A stretch of DNA of 64,000 bases, taken from NCBI GenBank assembly GCA_031553035.1, contig JAVBLY010000006.1, forward strand, positions 186,001-250,000, read 5' to 3'. The notes beneath the pieces were generated by a model that was given only the letters and a program-made list of their open reading frames with translations, was not told the DNA's origin and ran no database searches. Source of the stretch: JAVBLY01 sp031553035. Lineage in GTDB: Bacteria; Bacillota; Clostridia; Peptostreptococcales; Anaerovoracaceae. Of the stretch, positions 17,362-24,255 are shown piece by piece. The position numbers were made by a program, and so were the translations under genes. How positions within the stretch are numbered: position 1 is the first letter of the stretch; each line of letters opens with the position of its first letter.

Positions 17362-18236
17362 TGAAAAAATATTTGAGTCATCTCAGTGCTGCTCTTCAGT
17401 GGAACATACCTAGGCTGGACCAAGTGTTCGGTAAGGAAAACGTAGATAAGCGTCGCAACAAACAAATAATCGATTTTACTGTTGACGAGCCGGGCAAGAG
17501 ATGCAAAAGAACCGAATATATTTATCACTCATGCAAATATCCGCTTCCAAGAGGTGCCGTGGTCAAACGGGGCGGTCATTTTATTGCAGCACCGGAACTG
17601 TTATTTTTGGAATTTGCCAATGAGCTGGATATTCAGAAGCTGATCCTTCTGGGGCTGCAAATGTGTTCACATTTTCCGGGCAAAGCATCCGAAGCTATTA
17701 CCACAAAGCTCAAACTTAAAGGGTTTTTGCAAAAGTCGCCCGGGTTTTATGGACATGCAAAGGCCGAACGTGCGCTTAAGCATATCGAAAATAGCTCCAA
17801 TTCAATAATGGAATCCCTACTGTTCATGGCTTTGACTCTGCCTTACAAGCTGGGCGGATATGGATTCAGCGGCCCAAGCCTAAATCATGAAATCCTTTTG
17901 GATCACAAAGGTGCCCGGCAGCTTAAGCAAAAAAAGTGTTATGTAGACATATATTATGAAGAATTCAAACTTGCAATCGAATACGACAGCTTTGAACATC
18001 ACAGCACTCCGGACGAACAGGGGAAAGACTCGCTTCGGGCGTCTGTATTGAGAAGCCAGGGCCTTGATGTCATTCAACTCTACACCACCAATCTATACAA
18101 CAAAACAGCATTTGAAAATGTTGCAGCCGACCTTTCTTCCCGTCTCAACAAGCGAATAAGGATCAGATCATCCAAATTCCAGTCTGCACACAGAAACCTT
18201 AGAAAATTACTGCCAACCAACTCGCGGGAGCCATAA
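17361..18236 (+). CDS. Orphan DUF559/Vsr-like endonuclease-domain protein
   Basis: 291 residues. The N-terminal half holds a region with PRGAVVKRGGHFIAAPELLFLE (about 57-80) as in AbiEi-like or DUF559 proteins. The C-terminal half has YVDIYYEEFKLAIEYDSFEHH (about 194-215), a D-(x)n-E-x-D/H pattern as in DUF559/Vsr members of the PD-(D/E)XK nuclease fold, then LDVIQLYT. No methyltransferase, restriction subunit or toxin gene is adjacent. It lies between the LRR protein and R1 copy B, and its leader matches that of the LuxR receptor. Nuclease activity is inferred. A role in defence or DNA processing is open. Confidence 0.7.
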   Translation: MKKYLSHLSAALQWNIPRLDQVFGKENVDKRRNKQIIDFTVDEPGKRCKRTEYIYHSCKYPLPRGAVVKRGGHFIAAPELLFLEFANELDIQKLILLGLQMCSHFPGKASEAITTKLKLKGFLQKSPGFYGHAKAERALKHIENSSNSIMESLLFMALTLPYKLGGYGFSGPSLNHEILLDHKGARQLKQKKCYVDIYYEEFKLAIEYDSFEHHSTPDEQGKDSLRASVLRSQGLDVIQLYTTNLYNKTAFENVAADLSSRLNKRIRIRSSKFQSAHRNLRKLLPTNSREP

Positions 18237-18327
18237 CACATTACCATAGTAATTGGCGGGAATCTTAACGAATAACCACCTAACTTGCGGGAGTTATAAT
18301 TTGCTACTACCTTAACTTGCTTTTATC

Positions 18328-18583
18328 TGAATCGTAGAATTCCGTTTGGGCAAACGGAATTCTATACATATTTGGTAGACAGAATTCTGTACATATTTTT
18401 GTGGTGTTTTTTGGACCAAAATCGGGGTTGTGTCCTACAAAATTCCTTCCAATTGGGAATGCGCATCCATTATCATCCACCATGGTCCATTATGTAGAAG
18501 CGGACCATAATACGGCCCCAAAAACTTCGCACAACCCGGATTTCGGTCCAAATATCGGGTTGTTTTTTTGTAGATCCATTTTC
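18328..18583 (+). ncRNA. Structured repeat element R1, copy B (attenuator-like RNA)
   Basis: Second copy of R1. Hairpin 1 is a perfect 12-bp stem (18336-18347/18352-18363). A 26-bp insertion follows, carrying an imperfect duplicate of GAATTCTATACATATT. The long-range stem pairs 18413-18432 with 18530-18549 and fits better than in copy A. The terminator is ACAACCCG (18531-18538) / CGGGTTGT (18556-18563) with seven T. A third small stem ATGGTCC/GGACCAT forms in the middle. Frames open across both copies differ mostly by amino-acid-changing substitutions, so this is RNA or DNA structure and not protein. Confidence 0.65.
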
Positions 18584-18724
18584 GCGATGTCAAATAAAAC
18601 TGTTTGCTGCAAAGAAATGCTGAAAAAGGGCGGTGCCTGCAATAAGTATTTTCCGGTAATGGTTAATGGGGGTTAATTGCCAAGCTAAACGCAACCGGTC
18701 AATTGAAGTCGCACGCCTACTACG

Positions 18725-18898
18725 ATGAAAGTTTCATTCAACGTATTTAAAACTCCGGAATTCACCGGCCTTATTGCATATCCTTTGGGTACCTTTGGGA
18801 GCTTAGTTATATACTCTTTTAAAAAGACATCCATTGATTCGGCAGAACACCCGGACCTCTATTCCGGCATAAAAGACCTCCATTTGCCCGAATCTTAA
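18725..18898 (+). CDS. Small hypothetical ORF, 57 residues
   Basis: ATG to TAA, beginning MKVSFNVFKTPEF and ending DLHLPES. One hydrophobic stretch (about 16-31). There is no Shine-Dalgarno sequence and no recognisable family. It ends where the remnant of the LuxR-receptor 3' end begins, so it may be a fragment or chance frame in a decaying region. Confidence 0.2.
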   Translation: MKVSFNVFKTPEFTGLIAYPLGTFGSLVIYSFKKTSIDSAEHPDLYSGIKDLHLPES

Positions 18899-18960
18899 GA
18901 AAAAAAGGCGGAGCAATATGGGCGGCCTCTTCCAAATTCTTCGAAATTTTAAAAAAATAG
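18898..18960 (+). pseudogene. Decayed 3' end of a LuxR-type receptor gene
   Basis: These 63 bases align with 14394-14457, the last codons of the LuxR receptor (for example GCAATATGGGCGGCCTCTTC against GCAACATGGGCGGTCTTTTC). Translation gives MGGLFQI, identical to the receptor's C-terminal region, but a one-base deletion breaks the frame. The remainder of the gene is absent. It shows that a paralogous cassette once stood here. Confidence 0.6.
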
Positions 18961-18989
18961 CACCAATATTCAAAAAAATAACGCTGGAT

Positions 18990-19054
18990 CCCTTGAAAAA
19001 CAGGGATTTATCCTTTTGTAGTAATATTTAGCGACAAGACAAAGGCCTTTTTTT
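18990..19054 (+). repeat. Hairpin element R2, copy B (terminator-like)
   Basis: Shares CCCTTGAAAAACAGGG and the 29-base core at 19016-19044 with copy A. The outer stem is weaker, but the hairpin is followed by seven T (19048-19054), which makes it look like an intrinsic terminator. It lies 78 bp before the small ORF at 19132. Confidence 0.55.
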
Positions 19055-19131
19055 ATAGTATAAAAAAACGATAATGCACTAAACGTTATATTCAGTGATA
19101 AAATCTGCTGGAGACATCAAGCGTATGTCCA

Positions 19132-19344
19132 TTGGGCAAAGAAAATTCGTTAATAATAAAAAAATTAGAGGAGGAATTCGCCTCGTTCATAAGGGGCAGT
19201 TTGATTAACTACGATGACACATATTATGAGTTCAAAACAGCTAATGCTTTGCCAATAGTTATTGATCATTATGCCGGAAACAACCAAAGCTCTATAGAAC
19301 CCGGTATGCCTGTATTCTTGAACAGTCCGCCACCTCTTAGATAA
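19132..19344 (+). CDS. Small hypothetical protein, 70 residues
   Basis: TTG start; GGAG lies about 20 bp upstream, which is far. Begins MGKENSLIIKKLEEEF and contains INYDDTYYEFKTANALPIVI; no membrane segment or known family. It is followed 17 bp later by a strong hairpin, which supports a transcribed unit. An overlapping 27-residue frame starting at ATG 19125 competes with it, so the true product is uncertain. Confidence 0.35.
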   Translation: MGKENSLIIKKLEEEFASFIRGSLINYDDTYYEFKTANALPIVIDHYAGNNQSSIEPGMPVFLNSPPPLR

Positions 19345-19360
19345 AATTAAAAAGGCAGTT

Positions 19361-19413
19361 ACCGTCAATACAAAAACCCTCCGCCTCAGCTGAGGGTTTT
19401 GTGTTTTGACGGT
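19361..19413 (+). terminator. Long nested hairpin terminator
   Basis: Outer arms ACCGTCAA (19361-19368) and TTGACGGT (19406-19413) enclose an inner stem ACAAAA-A-CCCTC / GAGGGTTTTGT. The inner stem followed by GTTTTG gives an intrinsic terminator; the outer arms make the whole element nearly symmetrical, so it could work in both directions. Confidence 0.7.
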
Positions 19414-19935
19414 AGTCATTCTATATAGATGGTCTCAACCACATGGTTATCTGTTTGCTTGCCTATTCCATCCCGGAAGTGTATAATTATTATTTAGCAT
19501 AAACAGTAAATCATCGGCTTTTAAGCATACTTATTATTTTTGATGTAAGCTTAGATATAACAAATGGAAAGCATCAAAGCGCTATTTCATAAGATGGGAT
19601 GCAAGATGCAAGAAAAAACCGAAATTTTGGTCAAAAATCGAAGTAATGTGTAAAATTTCGTCAAATATTCGCCGGCACAAATCCATTAATATGCATTAAT
19701 GTCCATATGACGGAACGCACGTAGAAAAAACCACACAGAACCTCATTTTTTGTCCAAAAAACGCAAAATTAGTTGCAAAAAGATTAGCTGTAACCAAAAT
19801 TGAATGAACATGAGACCATCGGCGATCCATAGGTCAGACGATCCACCGGTCAGACGATCCGTAGGACAAACGAGGCAGCATAATCAGCAGGCCGATCAGG
19901 TTGCCATGATTCATGTTTTAGGAAGGATGAGGACG
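19414..19935. other. Long upstream region of metG
   Basis: 522 bp without a gene apart from a short tandem repeat at 19824-19871. I searched it for T-box and SAM-riboswitch features, because it precedes a methionyl-tRNA synthetase, and found neither. The part from 19804 is open in the metG frame but lacks a ribosome site. Confidence 0.5.
19824..19871. repeat. Three tandem 16-bp repeats before metG
   Basis: GATCCATAGGTCAGAC, GATCCACCGGTCAGAC and GATCCGTAGGACAAAC follow each other directly (19824, 19840, 19856). They lie 65-112 bp before the chosen metG start, in the probable 5' leader. Function unknown. Confidence 0.7.
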
Positions 19936-21894
19936 ATGACAAAGGAAAAATACTACATAACCACGCCGATCTACTACCCAAGCTCCAATCTTCACATTGG
20001 GCATACTTATTGTACGGTCATGGCAGATGCCATGGCGCGTTTCAAAAGACTGGCAGGTTATGATGTCATGTTCCTTACCGGTACTGACGAACACGGACAG
20101 AAAATACAGAAAGTGGCAGACGAGAAGGGGATCACTCCCCAGCAGCATGTTGACGAGATCGTCGGCGGGATCAAGGATCTCTGGGGCAGGATGGAAATCT
20201 CATATGACGATTTTATCAGGACCACAGAGCCAAGACATATAAAGCGCGTTCAGGAGATATTCGGCAAAATAAACGATGCAGGTGATATTTACAAAGGCGC
20301 ATATGAGGGATGGTACTGCACTCCATGTGAATCCTTCTGGACTGATGTTCAGCTGGTAGACGGCAAGTGCCCGGACTGCGGACGTCCTGTGGAGAAGGCA
20401 TCGGAAGAAGCATATTTTTTCAGGCTTTCAAAATATGAAGACAGACTTCTAAAGCTCATGGAGCTGGGTGACGATTCGTTTCTCCAACCTGAATCCAGAC
20501 GAAACGAAATGATACAGTTTATAAAGCAGGGGCTTGATGACCTTTGCATTTCACGGTCGTCATTCGACTGGGGGATCCCTGTTCCCATCGACGACAAGCA
20601 GGTGATATATGTGTGGCTGGATGCCCTTTCAAACTATATAACAGCTTTGGGATATCCGGACAGTCCGGAAAAATTTGATCACTACTGGCCTGCAGATGTC
20701 CATCTTGTAGGGAAGGAGATCGTCAGATTCCATTCACTTATATGGCCTGCAATGCTCATGTCCCTAGACCTTCCTCTGCCTAAAAAAGTTCTGGGTCACG
20801 GATGGCTTCTTCTGGAAGGCGGCAAGATGTCAAAGTCCAAAGGCAACGTTGTGGATCCTGTGGCACTTATTGAAAGATACGGCGTGGATGCACTGAAATA
20901 CTTCCTGTTAAGAGAATATACATTCGGGCAGGACGGTCTATATACAAATGAGGCGATGCTCAACAGGATAAACGGTGATCTTGCCAACGACCTTGGTAAC
21001 CTTCTTTCCAGAACCACCGGCATGATCCAGAAATTCGGTGGCGGACTGGTGGGTCCACAACGAGAAAACGAGGACGTGGACACAGACCTTAGAGATATTG
21101 CTGTTTCAGTTGCAGGTAAAGTGGAAGGTCACATGGACAGGTTTTCTTTCAACCATGCGCTGGAAGAGATATTTGTTCTGGTCAGAAGAGCCAATAAATA
21201 TATTGACGAGACAGAGCCCTGGGCTCTCGGGAAGGATGAATCAAAGAAAGCAAGGCTTAATACGGTCCTTGCAAATTTGTGCGAGTCCCTGAGAATAATT
21301 TCCATACTCATTCAGCCGTTCATGCACTATACGACAGCCGAAATAAGAAAACAGCTTGGCCTCGCCAAAGATGAAATTTTATGGGAAGATGCCAAAATCT
21401 TTGACAAGTATCCTGCATTCACTACTCACAAAGGTGTCAATCTTTTCCCCAGGATGGATGTTAAGGAAGAGATCGAAGCTCTGGAGAAGATGACGGAAAT
21501 TGAAGGACGTGATGTGGAAGCCGCGGCAGAAAAAGAAAAGCCGGCATCAGAAAAAGAAGCAGATGAGCCTGCAAAGGCCGAAATAGAATACGACGATTTT
21601 GCCAAACTTGAGCTGAAAGTAGGCGAGATACTTGAAGCATCGAAGCATCCAAATGCGGACAAGCTTCTGATATTCAAAGTGAAAATGGGCGACGAGACAA
21701 GGCAGATCATATCAGGAGTGGCAAGCAGCCATGCTCCCGGTGACTGCATCGGCAAGAAGGTCGTAGTCGTGGCAAACCTAAAACCAAGAAAGCTGAGAGG
21801 CGAGGAATCCAAAGGAATGCTGCTGTTTGCGGACAACGGCGAAAGATTCGAATTCGTTACTACAGATGCTCCCGACGGCGAGACAGTCAGTTAA
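19936..21894 (+). CDS. metG: Methionyl-tRNA synthetase
   Basis: 652 residues from the ATG at 19936 (GGATGAGG in front); an upstream in-frame ATG at 19804 would add 44 residues with no homology. Class I synthetase charging tRNA-Met: HIGH motif in NLHIGHTYC, one CxxC...CxxC zinc knuckle (about 127-147), and KMSKSKGN near residue 298. A charged linker (about 520-550) leads to a C-terminal EMAPII-like tRNA-binding domain (about 550-652). First gene of a run with tatD, tilS and ftsH. Confidence 0.97.
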   Translation: MTKEKYYITTPIYYPSSNLHIGHTYCTVMADAMARFKRLAGYDVMFLTGTDEHGQKIQKVADEKGITPQQHVDEIVGGIKDLWGRMEISYDDFIRTTEPRHIKRVQEIFGKINDAGDIYKGAYEGWYCTPCESFWTDVQLVDGKCPDCGRPVEKASEEAYFFRLSKYEDRLLKLMELGDDSFLQPESRRNEMIQFIKQGLDDLCISRSSFDWGIPVPIDDKQVIYVWLDALSNYITALGYPDSPEKFDHYWPADVHLVGKEIVRFHSLIWPAMLMSLDLPLPKKVLGHGWLLLEGGKMSKSKGNVVDPVALIERYGVDALKYFLLREYTFGQDGLYTNEAMLNRINGDLANDLGNLLSRTTGMIQKFGGGLVGPQRENEDVDTDLRDIAVSVAGKVEGHMDRFSFNHALEEIFVLVRRANKYIDETEPWALGKDESKKARLNTVLANLCESLRIISILIQPFMHYTTAEIRKQLGLAKDEILWEDAKIFDKYPAFTTHKGVNLFPRMDVKEEIEALEKMTEIEGRDVEAAAEKEKPASEKEADEPAKAEIEYDDFAKLELKVGEILEASKHPNADKLLIFKVKMGDETRQIISGVASSHAPGDCIGKKVVVVANLKPRKLRGEESKGMLLFADNGERFEFVTTDAPDGETVS

Positions 21895-21912
21895 TAGAAA
21901 GTTAATAATAAA

Positions 21913-22740
21913 ATGGTAAGATTATTTGATTCGCATATGCATTTGGATATGGAATCCTACAGTGAAAAAGAAAGAGACAAAATCGCTAAAGCCATTGAAG
22001 ATTCTGATGTGGCTTATGCAGTGGACATAGGATTTGATTTGAGCAGCTCTTCTGTGGCGGTAAAACATTCGGAAAAATATCCATGGTGTTACGCCGCTGT
22101 CGGGGTCCATCCACACGATGTCAAGGACATGGACGACGAGACCATATTGCTTCTCAAAGGGCTTTCAAAAAAGCCGAAGGTTGTTGCAATAGGAGAGATA
22201 GGACTTGACTACTACCGGAATCTGTCTCCTAAAGAAGACCAGCGGCACTGGTTCCGGGAGCAGATCAGACTGGCCATGGAAATAGATAAACCCATAATCA
22301 TTCACGATCGGGATGCTCACGGCGAAGTCATGGATATACTCAAAGAAGAAGGGGTTTTTGCAGGCGAAAGAAAGTCCCGGTTCCCGGAGAATCCGGTAAC
22401 AGGCACAAAGGATGCCCGTCTGCTTCTTCACTGCTATTCGGGAAGTGCCGAACAGGCTATGCAATATGTCAAGCTGGGAGCCACACTCTCAATAGCCGGG
22501 CCGGTAACATATAAGAATAATCATAAAACTGTAGAGGTGGTCAAAGAGGTGCCGCTTGAGCATCTTCTGATCGAGACGGATGCACCTTATTTGACACCGG
22601 TACCTTTTAGAGGCAAGCCCAATTCGTCGCCCCTGGTCGAGTTTACTGCGAAAAAGATTGCAGAAATAAAGGGGATTACATATGAAGAGGTGGCGGAAGT
22701 CACCCTTGAAAACGCAAAGAGATTTTTTGATATTGATTGA
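21913..22740 (+). CDS. tatD: TatD-family metal-dependent DNase
   Basis: 275 residues. TIM-barrel hydrolase with the metal ligands DSHMHLD (residues 6-12), GEIGLDYYR (about 95), HDRDAH, HCYSG and ETDAPYLTP. TatD proteins are 3'-5' exonucleases linked to DNA repair or tRNA quality control. It lies between metG and tilS, a common Firmicute arrangement. A short insertion (about 150-165, GVFAGERKSRFPENPVTG) precedes the HCYSG motif. The start has no strong ribosome site, suggesting coupling with metG 18 bp upstream. Confidence 0.95.
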   Translation: MVRLFDSHMHLDMESYSEKERDKIAKAIEDSDVAYAVDIGFDLSSSSVAVKHSEKYPWCYAAVGVHPHDVKDMDDETILLLKGLSKKPKVVAIGEIGLDYYRNLSPKEDQRHWFREQIRLAMEIDKPIIIHDRDAHGEVMDILKEEGVFAGERKSRFPENPVTGTKDARLLLHCYSGSAEQAMQYVKLGATLSIAGPVTYKNNHKTVEVVKEVPLEHLLIETDAPYLTPVPFRGKPNSSPLVEFTAKKIAEIKGITYEEVAEVTLENAKRFFDID

Positions 22741-22741
22741 T

Positions 22742-24211
22742 ATGATGTCAGCCGCACAGAAAAAAATTAAAGAAACCATCGTAAAACATGGCCTGATCAG
22801 AAAAAAAGGGCACGTGGTCATCGGACTCTCAGGAGGTCCTGACTCCATGTGCCTTTTTCATGTACTTTACGGAATGAGGGATGAGCTGGGAATCACTGTA
22901 TCTGCCGTTCATCTGAACCATAAGTTCAGACCCGGACATGCAGAAGAAGACCAGGAATTCGTAGAAAACTTATGTGAAGAATTGGGTATATATTGCTATA
23001 GCAAGACCGTCGATGTCAATGACGCAGCCGCTCAGCGGGGAGAAACTCCGGAAGAAGCCGGAAGAAACGAAAGATACATAGCCTTTGATGAGGAGGCCCA
23101 AAGAGTCGCAGACTCGGGAGTTCCAAAAGAAGATATCACCATCGCAGTAGCCCAAAACAGGAACGATCAGGTGGAGACCGTACTCATGAGGATAATGAGA
23201 GGCACCGGTCCCGATGGTCTTGCAGGGATCCCATATCTAAGAAAATCAAAAGAAGGTTTTGATATAATAAGACCGCTTCTCGATACGGACAGGAAGGATA
23301 TCGAAGACTACTGTGACTCGAAAGGCTTAAACCCCAGGATCGACCATACCAACAGCGAGACAGAATATAACAGAAACAGGATCAGACTTGATCTTCTGCC
23401 GAAGATAAAAAGTGAATACAATTATAATATAGAGGAGGCTGTTCTGAGATTATCTGAATTGGCTGAAGCGGACAAAAAATATTTTGATGGGATCGCAGAA
23501 GATTTTCTCGGTGAAAACTGGGTATATACAATAGGCGATGAAGGTGAAGTCACAAAAGGAAAGTTAAAAGTAGAATTGCTTACTTCTCTTCAGCCGCCCA
23601 TAAGCCACCGGATAATAATTTCAGCAATGAAAAAAATGGGTCTCACCCAGGGCCTGGAGGCGGTCCATGTCGATGCAGCAATAAGCGCCATCAAAAAAAA
23701 CGAAACCGGCAAAATCGTGGAATTCCCATTTGGATATAAAATGAAGATATCATACGGAGAAGCGGAATTTTACAATGACCTTGGGTCGTTTGAAGCAAAG
23801 AAGAATGATGAACTAAACATAACCATAGAAATCGATGAGCTTGACAGCAAGGAAGAATTCCGATTTCCCGGAGGCAGGCTCGTCATGAAGAAGAGCATGG
23901 CGCCTCAAGATCTTCAAAACAGATTCGTCCTGGCACTGGATCCAAAAGAAATAAAAAAAGCTGGCGGCATACTTGAAATCCGATACCGAAAGCCGGGAGA
24001 CAGGATTTTCCTAAAAGGGATAAACGGAACAAAAAAGCTACAGGACCTGTTCGTGGATGAAAAGATACCCAGAGAAGAAAGAAGCAAAATTCCACTGATC
24101 GTATCAGATAATGAAATTCTCTGGGTCATCGGCATAAGAAAATCAGATAAATTTACAAATTTTGATGGGGCAAAAGAGTGTCTGTTACTTGAATGGATGC
24201 CAAACAGTTGA
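22742..24211 (+). CDS. tilS: tRNA(Ile)-lysidine synthase
   Basis: 489 residues from the first of two adjacent ATGs just after the tatD stop. PP-loop ATPase motif SGGPDSM near residue 30. The enzyme makes lysidine at C34 of tRNA-Ile2 so that it reads AUA. The N-terminal catalytic domain (about 1-230) includes NRNDQVETVLMRIMRGTG, and the C-terminal domain with RYRKPGDRIF and KKLQDLFVDEKIPREER is typical of TilS. In many clostridia hpt stands between tilS and ftsH; it is missing here. Confidence 0.96.
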   Translation: MMSAAQKKIKETIVKHGLIRKKGHVVIGLSGGPDSMCLFHVLYGMRDELGITVSAVHLNHKFRPGHAEEDQEFVENLCEELGIYCYSKTVDVNDAAAQRGETPEEAGRNERYIAFDEEAQRVADSGVPKEDITIAVAQNRNDQVETVLMRIMRGTGPDGLAGIPYLRKSKEGFDIIRPLLDTDRKDIEDYCDSKGLNPRIDHTNSETEYNRNRIRLDLLPKIKSEYNYNIEEAVLRLSELAEADKKYFDGIAEDFLGENWVYTIGDEGEVTKGKLKVELLTSLQPPISHRIIISAMKKMGLTQGLEAVHVDAAISAIKKNETGKIVEFPFGYKMKISYGEAEFYNDLGSFEAKKNDELNITIEIDELDSKEEFRFPGGRLVMKKSMAPQDLQNRFVLALDPKEIKKAGGILEIRYRKPGDRIFLKGINGTKKLQDLFVDEKIPREERSKIPLIVSDNEILWVIGIRKSDKFTNFDGAKECLLLEWMPNS

Positions 24212-24255
24212 TATAATTATATAATTACAGTATTTTGAAGGGAGCAAAACAAATT

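Noticed and set aside
18401..18676. Open frame across R1-B encoding a possible 91-residue protein
   Set aside because: It shares TSHNPDFGPNIGLFF with the R1-A frame only because the DNA there is identical; it reads through the terminator and has no ribosome site.
19125..19208. 27-residue frame starting at ATG 19125
   Set aside because: It overlaps the 70-residue frame, is short and basic with no family match; listed only as a competitor.
19414..19935. T-box or SAM riboswitch before metG
   Set aside because: No T-box sequence, specifier loop or SAM-riboswitch core was found. The same holds for the leaders of lysS, proS and cysS.
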